64,000 nucleotides of DNA, from contig JAWSVC010000020.1 of NCBI GenBank assembly GCA_033852075.1, positions 1 through 64,000 on the forward strand, written 5' to 3'. The notes under the pieces are model-generated. The model did no database searches, was not told where the DNA came from, and worked only from the letters and a program-made list of their open reading frames with translations. How positions within the stretch are numbered: position 1 is the stretch's first letter; every line of letters starts with the position of its first letter. Origin of the DNA: QZLE01 sp033852075. GTDB taxonomy: Bacteria; Pseudomonadota; Gammaproteobacteria; QZLD01. Of the stretch, positions 1 to 9,594 are shown piece after piece. The translations under genes and the position numbers were made by a program.

Positions 1-52
1 CTTCTTCTTTAAATTCTTTTGAGTATTTCCTATTAACTCGTTTTGTTTTCAT
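1..52 (-). CDS. IS3-family transposase OrfA, N-terminal fragment cut by window edge
   Basis: Read on the minus strand from an ATG at 52, the first 17 codons give MKTKRVNRKYSKEFKEE. This basic start followed by a YSxEFKxEA-type motif is typical of the HTH-containing OrfA of IS3-family elements. A good ribosome site (GAGG) lies about 5 bases before the ATG. The rest of the gene is beyond the left edge, so neither completeness nor the partner OrfB can be judged. The 53-255 interval would hold the element's left end; I could not fix its terminal inverted repeat. Confidence 0.5.
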   Translation of the reverse strand, partial: MKTKRVNRKYSKEFKEE

Positions 53-255
53 AGACACCTCGATAAGCTAGTATATATTGTGCTTTATCTTAGTGCACGG
101 TTCCATTAGACCAGTACATATAGCGGGTCTTAATCTAATAGGTCTTGGGTGTGTCATTAGAAATTCCATTTTCATTACCAATGGTGATATTGTAAATTAG
201 AAATTCCAATTATTAAAGGTTACCCATAGTTAGAACATTGCTTAGTTAATTATAC

Positions 256-3200
256 TTATTTAAAAATACCTATAACTGTTTCATGTTTTTTGTTCATATC
301 AATAGTACATACTGGCTTTGTACCTTTGCATGCCCCAGACCAGTGTTTGAACTTAGAGCCGGGTTCGGTTATAGCAGTAATTGTGATTTGACTATCTTTA
401 GCTACAGCTAAGTTGCATTTGTTTTCACAGTTAATGCCATTAGCTTTGATACTGCCTTTGCCGCGTCCATTTTTTATTATTTTTAAATATGATTTTTGAG
501 ATATTTCTGTGGTGATAGATGCTCTATTGTTATCCAGGTTAGTTTCTGGAGTTATGGATGCGACAGTTACAGTGCTGGTAAACGATCCGCTGAAAGTTTG
601 TTGGTCATTCTTCCAGTTGGCGAGGGCATCTTTGTGTTTCTTATAAAGATGATTAAATCCCTCTTTTATAGAGGCTTTAGTATATTTATCATCTTGTTTA
701 AAAATGGTTGCTATTTTGTCTTTTAATTGAAGGTGCTTTTGGGCTAGGTTTTTAAGACTGTAACTTTCTTCTTGGTTATTTTGTGAGGTGCTGACTGTTA
801 TATTGGCAGTTTCATTTGATGCAAGATCTCCTAGATCGCAGCTTATTAGGTTATTTGTATAATCACATGAGCCATGAGTAGTTTGAATTGCATCAATGGT
901 TAATTCTTCTGCTATTGTGGTGGTTAGCTTAGATTCAGTGGCTGTTGATAGACCAGTATTCGTTACTTCAATAAGATATGTGATTTGTTCGTTTTTGAAT
1001 ATAGTGTTAGTTGTTGTGCTAATTGATACCATTAGATCTGATTTTGGTAATAATTCTAGCTGGGTAACTGATTGATTATTTATATAGTTACTATCATTTT
1101 GTTCCGAGAAAACTTGTGCAGAAATTTCAAATACTCCATGTGACGTAGCAGTTGCTTTTACATTAAGACTAGTAATATTTAATGGAGCGATTTCATCAAT
1201 TATGCAAGTTATGTTCGAGGATGTGATTTGGCATGTTCCGTTGTTGATTTCAATTGATGATGCAGTTAATTCTTCAGGAAGTTTAATCTCAACAGTTATA
1301 TTTTGGGCTGGAGTTTCTGAACTATTTCCTATGATGTAGGAAAGGTCTATTTCATCACCAACATATAGTTGTTCAGAAAGTGAGATATTAGAAAGATAAA
1401 GATCAACTTTTTCGATAGCTTCGATAGAAATTTGAGTATTGTTATTAGTAACATCAATCTCTTCTTCATTTGCAATTATTCTAGCAGATATACTGTATTC
1501 TCCTGAAATGTCAGCAACTGCAGTTATGGTTAAAGTTTCTGTCATGCTGCTAGGCTCAAGCATTTCTACTAAACAATTTATAGTCTGATCTTCAACAGAA
1601 CATTCGCCAATTGATGAGGTTGCAGAAACGATTGATATGCCTTCTGGTATTTGTGCAGAAACAATAATATTGGTTGCTGTCGCTTCTGTATCTGGAGTGA
1701 TATTTGAGAAGTAAAACGTTGTTTCAAATTCTTCATCTATTTCTGTTTGATAGTTTGCTGTAGTGTTTGTTATCTGAAGATTAACAGGTTTAGCTAGGTT
1801 AGCAATGAAAGGATTTTCTACGAAGAAAATATCATATACATCATTATCATCATAAAAGGTTAGATTATGAGCAATGGATGAGAATGATATTGTTGTACCA
1901 TCAGGAGAAATAGCGCAGTGATATGAATTTCCTTTGGCTTGGTAACCGCCAACACCAAAATTCACCATTGCTGTTTCTTTGGTTTCTGCGTCATAGACAA
2001 ATATATCGTAAAGATCATTGGTATCATTTTCTACCAAATTGCTTGAAGATGATGAGTAAAGAGCAAAGCGACCGTTTGCAGATACAGATGGTGATAGGCT
2101 AGAACCATTGCCAATATTGGAATCTATACCTTGTGTAACCAGTTCTGTTTCGTCAGTTTCAACATTGAATCTATATATGTTTTGATTTAATACATAGTAA
2201 ATGAATTTTGCGTTATCAGAGATTTCTGGGGCGCTTGCATTTGTTAAAGTTTGGCCGTCAGATAATTCAGTCAAGCTGATCTTTTTAATTTGTTGAGTGA
2301 CTTGATCATAAAGAAAAATGTAATATGTCTTTTCGCTTGTTGTATTGGCAACAAAAGCTATGTATCTCCCATCACCAGAAATGGAAGGGGATAAGATGTT
2401 AGCTAACTCGCCGACATCACTTTCTTTCGATTCTATGCTAGATATTGTTCTGGTAAGGGTGTCATGGATAAAAATATCGTTATAGTTATTGTCATCATTT
2501 TCAACAAGATTGTCAGCAAGTGAATGGAATACAATAAATCTACCATTGGCAGAAATATCAGCACCACTGCTAAGAGCATTACTTTCTTCTCCAGTATTTG
2601 ATACGGATACCCTGTATGTTTCTTTTGTTATTCTGTTATGCGCAAATATGTCATTAACATTATTAGTATCATTAGCAACCAAATTGCTGGCATGCGATAT
2701 GAAAACAACTAATTCTCCATCATCGGTAATTTTAGGAAGAGTGCTTCCGCCATTTGCGGTTTCAAGATTACTGAATCCTTCGCTAGGTAAACTGATCAGC
2801 TCAATAATATTATTATATCTATCAACAGTGTATATGTTTGGATAACTTTCATCTGTATTCTCAGTTAGAGGGGCATTAGTATAAAAGGTTACATAATCAC
2901 CATTCATAGATAGCTGAGGCTTATAGTAGCTATAATCTTCAATGTCATTTACATAGCTATCAAATTCCAAAGGAGTTACATATTGTGCTGCATTAGCTGT
3001 GGATACATTGACAGAGGTTAGATTGAAATTATCAAGATAATTGCCGTCTAACTCTAAAGCATAGGTGTTAGCAAATATATTAAGTTCGCCAACATTCTCA
3101 ATATTCATCTCGAGTGTAATGTTTGCTTCCTCATATGGAGCAAGGTCATTGAGGCTACAAGTCAATCTGTTTTTTATCGATTCATGTTCATTGCACGAAC

Positions 3201-4503
3201 CATTTTCAGAAATAGCGGATACAAAATGAAAGTCCGGGTTGTTTTTTGAATCCAGCAGGCCAAGGCGTGGATTATAGTCGATATCCAGTAATACTTCTGT
3301 TGCATCTGTGTTCGAATCATTCTTGATGTTGAACTGAAAGAAAATCGTGTCACCAATTTCATGAATCTGTTGAGGAGGGAGGGTTTCAAGTATTAGGTTA
3401 ATTGAGTTTTTGTCATATCTACTGAAGCTATAAATTTCACCACCAACTGTTGAACTTATATTGGTTTTGTTAGCATCTTTGTCACCAATGATTAATTGGC
3501 TGCTTGTTGCTAGAACTGTTAATTCCTGACCGTTATTAGAGAAGTCTTTAGATAAAAATTGTTTTTTATGTATCAGGTTTGTTCCTGATACAATAAAGTT
3601 ATAAATTACGCCATGTCCTGGTAATTTGCCATATTCACCATCAAAATCTGCAATTCCTGCAACATATACATCAATACCATTTGAATCGATGCTATAGCCG
3701 AATTCAGTTGCACCTATATCTGATGCATTTATTGAATCTGCTTTATACCAGCCACCATTTTCATTAAGATTATAATCATATTTATATAGCTCAAGAGTCT
3801 TACCATCAGATGTTGATATGATAATATTTTTTCTTGTGCCATCTATGCCAATTGCTCGTGCTTCAGATATGGTTGCAGTTGGTGCCCAGTTTTCAAAGAT
3901 TGTTGATTTGTTGTATTCGCTTTCTTCAGAAGAAGAAACCACCATGATGTTACTGTCTATTTCAATTGGTCCATTTAGAGTTTTTGGGTCAGATAGTGGT
4001 CCTCCTCCATAGGATCTAAATATTTTGTCAGATACAGAACTGAAAACATATATTCTATCATTCTCTTCACTTTGTATTGCGACTTCACCATTGCTGGAAA
4101 CGGCAAGACTTTTAACTGTCGCTGGACAAGTAGCAATATTTTTCATATCCCATTCATTACCATCCCATTTATAAACATATACCTTGTTTTCAGGTATTGA
4201 TGTAATTGCAGCATAGTCACCATTTGTATCAAGAGTTTGTTGTTTGAACCGCCAGCTAGTTATGTCTGAATCAGGTTTAAGAGTGTAGTTCTGTAATTGC
4301 CATTCTCCATTTACTAAGCTGTAGACATTTGCACCAATAGTACGATTCCATACCAATAAAGAATTTTCTAATTTATTTGTGCTTAAGTGGGATCCAAAAT
4401 TTGATACGCTTTTTGGTAATGCAATTTCTGTCTCATGCGCAAAAAGAGCAGGGGATAGAAAACAAAGAAAAACAGATAACAAAAGTACTACTTTTTTAAA
4501 CAT
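256..4503 (-). CDS. Large secreted DUF11/PD40-propeller surface protein (paralogue A)
   Basis: This is a 1415-residue exported protein with a signal peptide of about 22 residues ending in ALFA, then HETEI. Residues about 25-360 resemble an integrin/FG-GAP-like propeller. About 370-490 is a first DUF11-type domain. About 505-895 carries TolB/PD40-type blades (repeated ISANGRF..F.S.A.NLV.ND..N..DIF pattern). Three DUF11 domains follow. The last is interrupted at about 1240-1302 by a Lys-rich helical stretch with no DUF11 character. Residues about 1335-1415 form a divergent InlB-type repeat with paired cysteines (G.I.CENKC ... W.GACKG). It is paralogous to the proteins at 5097-8558 and 12487-17694 but has its own leader. 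DUF11 proteins are generally cell-surface or secreted; the exact role here, adhesion or matrix, is inference. Confidence 0.85.
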   Translation of the reverse strand: MFKKVVLLLSVFLCFLSPALFAHETEIALPKSVSNFGSHLSTNKLENSLLVWNRTIGANVYSLVNGEWQLQNYTLKPDSDITSWRFKQQTLDTNGDYAAITSIPENKVYVYKWDGNEWDMKNIATCPATVKSLAVSSNGEVAIQSEENDRIYVFSSVSDKIFRSYGGGPLSDPKTLNGPIEIDSNIMVVSSSEESEYNKSTIFENWAPTATISEARAIGIDGTRKNIIISTSDGKTLELYKYDYNLNENGGWYKADSINASDIGATEFGYSIDSNGIDVYVAGIADFDGEYGKLPGHGVIYNFIVSGTNLIHKKQFLSKDFSNNGQELTVLATSSQLIIGDKDANKTNISSTVGGEIYSFSRYDKNSINLILETLPPQQIHEIGDTIFFQFNIKNDSNTDATEVLLDIDYNPRLGLLDSKNNPDFHFVSAISENGSCNEHESIKNRLTCSLNDLAPYEEANITLEMNIENVGELNIFANTYALELDGNYLDNFNLTSVNVSTANAAQYVTPLEFDSYVNDIEDYSYYKPQLSMNGDYVTFYTNAPLTENTDESYPNIYTVDRYNNIIELISLPSEGFSNLETANGGSTLPKITDDGELVVFISHASNLVANDTNNVNDIFAHNRITKETYRVSVSNTGEESNALSSGADISANGRFIVFHSLADNLVENDDNNYNDIFIHDTLTRTISSIESKESDVGELANILSPSISGDGRYIAFVANTTSEKTYYIFLYDQVTQQIKKISLTELSDGQTLTNASAPEISDNAKFIYYVLNQNIYRFNVETDETELVTQGIDSNIGNGSSLSPSVSANGRFALYSSSSSNLVENDTNDLYDIFVYDAETKETAMVNFGVGGYQAKGNSYHCAISPDGTTISFSSIAHNLTFYDDNDVYDIFFVENPFIANLAKPVNLQITNTTANYQTEIDEEFETTFYFSNITPDTEATATNIIVSAQIPEGISIVSATSSIGECSVEDQTINCLVEMLEPSSMTETLTITAVADISGEYSISARIIANEEEIDVTNNNTQISIEAIEKVDLYLSNISLSEQLYVGDEIDLSYIIGNSSETPAQNITVEIKLPEELTASSIEINNGTCQITSSNITCIIDEIAPLNITSLNVKATATSHGVFEISAQVFSEQNDSNYINNQSVTQLELLPKSDLMVSISTTTNTIFKNEQITYLIEVTNTGLSTATESKLTTTIAEELTIDAIQTTHGSCDYTNNLISCDLGDLASNETANITVSTSQNNQEESYSLKNLAQKHLQLKDKIATIFKQDDKYTKASIKEGFNHLYKKHKDALANWKNDQQTFSGSFTSTVTVASITPETNLDNNRASITTEISQKSYLKIIKNGRGKGSIKANGINCENKCNLAVAKDSQITITAITEPGSKFKHWSGACKGTKPVCTIDMNKKHETVIGIFK

Positions 4504-4684
4504 ACATAATCCCTCAATTTATTCACCACACCCCACTACTACTTTTAAGATCTTGTTATCTTTTTGAACCTTTTTATAAGCAGTAAGAATAATCATACTC
4601 TTCTTGTAAGAAATTTCTGACACAGATGTCGGTAAAGGACTGATAACTGGTTTGCATATTTATAAACGGTATATAAATAGGGGT

Positions 4685-5015
4685 GAACGGGCGGTATGAA
4701 AATGCCGATAAGTGGTTTTGTTTTTATTTTCTGGATGCCGACTTTCTCCAACTATTGTCAGGGAAAATATTGTTGATCTTTGGAAAACGATGTGGAGCAA
4801 TGTTTCTAAATGAAACAGATGACTTTAGACTTAAATTTTTCAAGATCCCTGAGACCTTCGACCTTGGTTTATCCTGAGCGTAGCCGAAGGGCTCAGGATA
4901 AACCAAGGCTGAATGGTCAAGAAAAATTAATAGAATCATTGAGACTTCGGCTACGCTCAGCCATCTTGATTCTATTAATTTATTTCTCTGGGCACGTGCA
5001 GCAGTTGCCCTTCGC
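4685..5015 (-). repeat. Dispersed intergenic repeat, copy 1 (minus orientation)
   Basis: Read on the minus strand, this stretch matches the element at about 49.93-50.17 kb: an ACTGCTG block, a TTAATAGAATCAAGATGGC block, the GAGCGTAGCCGAAG palindrome, and then a stretch around AAAATTTAAGTCTAAA running to AATATTTTCCC. Relative to that copy it carries an extra inverted-repeat block near 4862-4915 (TTGGTTTATCCTGAGC and its complement). It separates paralogues A and B. Short ORFs inside it are artefacts of the palindromes. Confidence 0.75.
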
Positions 5016-5042
5016 TTGTATGGCGTATTTTTTATTGTTTAA

Positions 5043-5070
5043 TAAAAAAGCGGAGAACTTAGTCTCCGCT
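5043..5070 (-). terminator. Rho-independent terminator of paralogue B
   Basis: An 8-bp stem AGCGGAGA / TCTCCGCT with a 6-base loop is followed on the minus strand by a run of six T. It lies 27 bases past the stop of the 5097-8558 gene. The same stem recurs at 12434-12461 behind paralogue C. Confidence 0.85.
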
Positions 5071-5096
5071 TTGTATTAATGTTATTGAATTGGTGC

Positions 5097-8000
5097 TTAT
5101 TTAAAAACGGCTTGCACATTCATATTTGGTTTGTCAGCATCAAAAATGCAAATATGGTAAGAGCTGCCTTTACAAACACCTTGCCATTTGTCAAAGCTAT
5201 CAGGTGAAGCTGTAAGTGTTACGGAATCGCCTCTGGTAAATGTTTCTTCACAATCTCCAGGGCAGTTAATACCAATACCTTCTACTGTTCCACTACCTTT
5301 ACCTTTCAAGCTTACTTTCACCGTTGAGCTTTGATTCACTGTAGTTGTTACAGATGCTGTATTATTATCTGGATCCGCTGGTCTTTCGTAGGTGTCATTG
5401 CTTACAGTTGCTGTATTAACCAGTGTTCCTGCAGCACCATTGGTAGGTCTTAGAACAAGAGTTACCGTAACGGATTCATCATTAAGCATTTCGCTGATGG
5501 TGCAGTCGAGAGTAGTAAGATTATTTATGCATGTTCCTTTTGACGAGATGAAGCTTTGAACAGGTGCAGCGCCGGGGAGGGTGTCAGTTAAGACAACGTT
5601 TTTAGCAACTGAAGGCCCGGTATTAGTAACTGTAATAGTGTATGTTAGATCTTGCCCAACAAGAACGGGGTCAAGATCTTCAATCATGGTAATTGTAAGA
5701 TCAACAGCAGGCTCAACAGTTGTTGTTAACTGAGTACTGTTATTATCTAAATCAGGATCGTAAGTATCTGAAACCACCTTGATATCAACAGACAAATCAC
5801 CATCCATATCTGGGTTAATAATTACAGAAGAACCAGCCTCTTGGTTAGGTAGTATAGAACCAATATCACAGGTAATTTCATTTCCACTGGCATAACATGA
5901 AGAGGCAGGATCTAGAACTACATTATCAGCGAAGGTATAGATTACCTTCACTCCTTCAGCAGTATTATATTCGGCCGCGCTATTTTTAACGTTAACTGTA
6001 TATGTTAGGTTGTCGCCAGCATAAACAGGATTTGGTGCTGCATAAGCACTGATGATTTGTAAATCGGTTACTGCTTTAACAATAGTATCTTCACTTGCAG
6101 AGTTGTTATCTGAGACATCATCGTATTCTGAAGCAGAAACAGAAGCGACATTAGTAATAGTTTCAGGTTTTACCGGATTTATTACTATATCAAATGAAAC
6201 GGAAGATCCGTTTGCAATGCCTTCTGCATTACAGGTAACAATTCCTGTGTTATAGCTGCATCCTGAATCTGCAGAAACAAATTGTACACCGGCTGGTAAA
6301 GTATCAGTAACCTCTATATTTGTTGCATCACTTGGACCATTATTGGTTACGGTAATGGTGTAGGTAAGATCATCGCCTGAATATATAAAGCCTTCATCGG
6401 GATCATCTGAGTCTGCAATTGAAATTGAAAGGTCAGCTTTTGGTTTGACGGTAACCTTAACTGTTGATGAGTTATTATCTGTATTGTAGTCGGTTTCGCT
6501 GGCAGATACTGATGCTGAGTTTTCAATTTCACCAATGGCGTTTGCTTCTGCAGTTATATTTATTTCTACAGGATAGTCAGCAACAACAATAGATGGAATT
6601 GTACACTCAATACTATTTGAACTCTCGGAGCAAATTACGCCATCAGGAGCATTGAATGATTTGAAATCTAATGAGTCTGGTAATGTATCTTTTACTAATA
6701 CATTTGTTGCAATAGCGTCTGGATCTACAGAAATATTATCAATAGTAAGTGTGTAGGTGACCTCGTCATTAATATAGATGTTTGAGGCCGAAGCTGATTT
6801 ATTTATTGATAGATCGATTTGTTTAGATTCCTCTGTGAGGAATGGGTTTGGTGAGACATAAATATGGTTCATGTCTTTATCACTACTGATGGTATCTAAT
6901 GATAGGTTGTGTGCCATTGAGTGGTATGTAATGGTTTTTCCATCTGCAGAGATTTTGGGATTTTGACTTTGATTTTTAGCTTGAATTCCTCCAAGTCCAA
7001 TGCTTACAAGTTTGATTTTATTTGAATCTGAGTCATAAATAAAAATATCGGATGTATTATTGTTATCATTCTCAACAAGATTTGAAGATGAAGAACTGAA
7101 AGTTATAAACCGCCCACCTGCAGAAACGGAAGGGTTTGAGCTAGAGCCATTCTGATCTTCGTTATTTTGTCCTAATGCGATAGCTATGGTTTCTCCTGTC
7201 TGAATGTCATACTTTAAAACCTGCATTTTACTATTAGAGCTTCTTGCGTTATAAACGACATATCTTTCATCATCGGAAATATCTATTCTTTCTGCATATA
7301 CTCTTAAATCTTCATTGGGTAATCTTTCTTGAGTGATTTTTCTTGCTGTATTTGTATTTTTATCCCATAAATATAAGTCATAAATCCATAGTGTATAGTC
7401 ATATGTTTTTAATGTACCAGCAGAGAATACTATATATCTACCACTACTTGAGATGGCAATATAAGGTTTTGGGAAAGCGTTTGGTGTAAGCAAAGGTTTG
7501 TCTTGGGTATTTATATATTGAGGTTCGATTTTTGATATGTTTTTTGCTTGGATGTCATAGATGAAAATATCTGAGTTGCCGTTATAATCATTATTTACCA
7601 AGTTATCTGCGGATGAAATAAATGCTGCATATTTACCATTTGCTGATAAATCATAAAATGATGTGTCTTTATTAGACTCTATCCAATTATTTGAGATTGA
7701 AGCTCTAAAAGTATCATTTGTTTCATTATTATGAATAAAAAGATCTTTTAGCTGATTGTTGTCATTAGCAACTAAATTGTCTGCTTTGGATAGGAATGAA
7801 GCTATATTCCCATCAGCAGATAAGTTGTGAGTATTACAAGATTTGTTTGCAGTGAAACACAGTAAAGAAACATTTGACAGTTTAAGAGTTGAATTTTTTC
7901 TATTGTAAACATAAATATTGCTTTTTGAAGAAGATGCTTCTGAAATAAGTTTTGCCATAGAAGGGAACGTAATTATATTTCCATCTGGTGAAATATTAGC

Positions 8001-8558
8001 ATAACGGTTATCACTGTTTCCTGGTTGATATTCTGTAAAACCTTTGGGGTAGCTGATGATTTTTGCAAATGACTCAACATTATTTGTTGATACATTTACC
8101 TCTATTAATTTTGAATTATCAGTTGTGTTAATATCGTTTTCTAAAGAGAAAACTTTTGCATTCATAGTAAGTACACCAACGTATTCTATTTTCATGCCTA
8201 TAGAAACACTTATGCTGTTATGCGTGTCTATTTTCTCAATGCTGCATGTTAGTACTGTTTCATTAAGATTGCATTCGCCAGAAGTGGTTTCGTAATTTAT
8301 TAGAGTAAGGTTTGGAAAATTATGAATCCCTCCATCTATATTATGTCTGTAGTTTGAAAAATCATTTTCAAATACAACATTCGTTGCAGTATTTTCAGAG
8401 TTGTTTGTTATTTGAAAATGGAAAGGAACAGTCATGCCTATAGTTTGCTCACCTTGAGGTGATGTGACTTCCAGAGATAGGTCTACTTCGTTTGCTAATA
8501 CAAATGTTGGCAAAAACAAAAAAACAAATAAAACATGTTTGATGAATCTTAAATTCAT
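5097..8558 (-). CDS. Large secreted DUF11/PD40-propeller surface protein (paralogue B, lacks the N-terminal propeller)
   Basis: This 1153-residue protein has a signal peptide (MNLRFIKHVLFVFLFLP...VLA) almost identical to that of paralogue C. It passes straight into the first DUF11-like domain (about 24-140). The FG-GAP-like propeller present in A and C is absent. PD40-type blades fill about 165-565. Four DUF11 domains follow (for example DLTYTITVTNTGPSVAKNV). The C-terminus is an InlB-like repeat with Cys pairs. It is translated from ATG at 8558 behind GAGGGAG. The leader and terminator are shared with paralogue C, so the two arose by duplication. The product is probably exported to the surface or medium; its ligand is unknown. 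Confidence 0.85.
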   Translation of the reverse strand: MNLRFIKHVLFVFLFLPTFVLANEVDLSLEVTSPQGEQTIGMTVPFHFQITNNSENTATNVVFENDFSNYRHNIDGGIHNFPNLTLINYETTSGECNLNETVLTCSIEKIDTHNSISVSIGMKIEYVGVLTMNAKVFSLENDINTTDNSKLIEVNVSTNNVESFAKIISYPKGFTEYQPGNSDNRYANISPDGNIITFPSMAKLISEASSSKSNIYVYNRKNSTLKLSNVSLLCFTANKSCNTHNLSADGNIASFLSKADNLVANDNNQLKDLFIHNNETNDTFRASISNNWIESNKDTSFYDLSANGKYAAFISSADNLVNNDYNGNSDIFIYDIQAKNISKIEPQYINTQDKPLLTPNAFPKPYIAISSSGRYIVFSAGTLKTYDYTLWIYDLYLWDKNTNTARKITQERLPNEDLRVYAERIDISDDERYVVYNARSSNSKMQVLKYDIQTGETIAIALGQNNEDQNGSSSNPSVSAGGRFITFSSSSSNLVENDNNNTSDIFIYDSDSNKIKLVSIGLGGIQAKNQSQNPKISADGKTITYHSMAHNLSLDTISSDKDMNHIYVSPNPFLTEESKQIDLSINKSASASNIYINDEVTYTLTIDNISVDPDAIATNVLVKDTLPDSLDFKSFNAPDGVICSESSNSIECTIPSIVVADYPVEINITAEANAIGEIENSASVSASETDYNTDNNSSTVKVTVKPKADLSISIADSDDPDEGFIYSGDDLTYTITVTNNGPSDATNIEVTDTLPAGVQFVSADSGCSYNTGIVTCNAEGIANGSSVSFDIVINPVKPETITNVASVSASEYDDVSDNNSASEDTIVKAVTDLQIISAYAAPNPVYAGDNLTYTVNVKNSAAEYNTAEGVKVIYTFADNVVLDPASSCYASGNEITCDIGSILPNQEAGSSVIINPDMDGDLSVDIKVVSDTYDPDLDNNSTQLTTTVEPAVDLTITMIEDLDPVLVGQDLTYTITVTNTGPSVAKNVVLTDTLPGAAPVQSFISSKGTCINNLTTLDCTISEMLNDESVTVTLVLRPTNGAAGTLVNTATVSNDTYERPADPDNNTASVTTTVNQSSTVKVSLKGKGSGTVEGIGINCPGDCEETFTRGDSVTLTASPDSFDKWQGVCKGSSYHICIFDADKPNMNVQAVFK

Positions 8559-8723
8559 AATAGAACTCCCTCATATATAACCGCATATGACCCCATAAGG
8601 AATTTTGGTTATTTTTTTAAATTAATCGCCAAAAACAGCAGGCAAGGAAGTAATAATTATAAAGACTATGTGGTTTGTTTCTGAGGAGTGAGTCTGTAAC
8701 GGTTTGTTAATCCAGTCACAAAA
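8559..8723 (-). promoter_or_regulatory. Conserved leader/promoter region of paralogue B
   Basis: About the first 100 bases upstream of the start are nearly identical to 17695-17800 ahead of paralogue C. Similarity then decays and ends at a shared CCAGTCACAAA near 8712-8722. It contains the GAGGGAG ribosome site. The promoter itself I cannot place with confidence. The remaining part of this 394-base gap (8724-8894) shows nothing recognisable. Confidence 0.7.
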
Positions 8724-8894
8724 AATAAGCAAATTTAAACTCTCTATTTGATTTAGAGGTGAATTTACAGTGGTTTAATAGTAAATAATTAAACTTATAA
8801 GAGATCTGCACTTTCAGTTTGCTCTATTTATTCTTAGCAATTTTGAAGAAAGAGGGCGACTTTTTTCTTAAAAAAGCAAGGATGTTGTATATAT

Positions 8895-8933
8895 ATGCAT
8901 ATTAAATCGGAAAAATATCGATTTTATATGCAT
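8895..8933. promoter_or_regulatory. Inverted-repeat operator candidate for abiE
   Basis: Two 15-base arms (8895-8909 and 8919-8933) match as reverse complements at 14 of 15 positions, with a 9-base spacer. The pair sits 19 bases before the abiEi start. AbiEi antitoxins studied elsewhere bind inverted repeats upstream of their own operon and repress it, so this is the natural autoregulatory site. Binding here is inference. Confidence 0.6.
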
Positions 8934-8952
8934 GAAGTGCTATATATGATGT

Positions 8953-9594
8953 ATGAGATTAGAAAAGCAGTTAGAGAAGTTTCAAAATATGCTATTTCCG
9001 CATAGTGCTATTGTGTCTATGCTGAAGGGGTATAAACGTCCAAATGACAAGATATCTTCTTTAATCAAATCTGGCGAAATAATAAAAGTAAAAAATGGAT
9101 TTTATGTTCTTGCTCAAGGTAACAGAGTAGAGCAATTGTCACTTCCTTTGATTGCTAATGCCTTATTTGGTCCATCATATGTATCGTTAGATTATGCATT
9201 GTCTCTGTACGGTTTAATTCCTGAGCGAGTTTTTGAGATCACTTCAGTAACAACTAGTAGGTCAAAAAAGTTTGATACCCAGATTGGATTATTTTCATAT
9301 TCATATAGCAGACCTGAGTTGTATGAGATAGGAGTTGTTCAACAGAGTACATCGGGTAATAAAAATTTTCTTATAGCATCTCCAGAGAAGGCGCTATGCG
9401 ATAAGTTAATATTAACTAAGAATCTAGGAGTGAATTCTATTAATTCTATGGAGTCTTTTATTGTTGATGATATGAGAGTTGATACAGATTATTTTGCAGA
9501 CTTTGATATTTCAATAATTAAGCAGTGTGTTGAAGTTGGATATAAAACGACATTATTAAAATTGTTTTGTAAGGTGGTGGAGAAGTTTAAGTGA
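8953..9594 (+). CDS. abiEi: AbiEi-family antitoxin/repressor (type IV toxin-antitoxin)
   Basis: This 213-residue protein has an N-terminal winged-helix part (residues about 1-60, ending in IKVKNGFYVLA). An AbiEi C-terminal domain follows, with the typical SYVSLDYALSLYGLIPE segment and an ASPEKALCDKL motif at about 144-155. In studied AbiE systems this protein neutralises the nucleotidyltransferase toxin without forming a stable complex, and it represses the operon. Its TGA stop overlaps the GTG start of the next gene (GTGA), so translation is coupled. An inverted repeat lies just upstream. It lies between two DUF11 genes and is probably horizontally acquired. Confidence 0.85.
   Translation: MRLEKQLEKFQNMLFPHSAIVSMLKGYKRPNDKISSLIKSGEIIKVKNGFYVLAQGNRVEQLSLPLIANALFGPSYVSLDYALSLYGLIPERVFEITSVTTSRSKKFDTQIGLFSYSYSRPELYEIGVVQQSTSGNKNFLIASPEKALCDKLILTKNLGVNSINSMESFIVDDMRVDTDYFADFDISIIKQCVEVGYKTTLLKLFCKVVEKFK

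Noticed and set aside
156..208. A 13-base direct repeat ATTAGAAATTCCA near the left edge
   Set aside because: Two copies 40 bases apart in AT-rich sequence are not enough to call an IS target duplication, because no element lies between them.
4810..5079. An ORF of 89 codons in the first dispersed repeat
   Set aside because: Its sequence comes from palindromic repeat blocks, and the composition is not protein-like; it has no ribosome site and overlaps the terminator.
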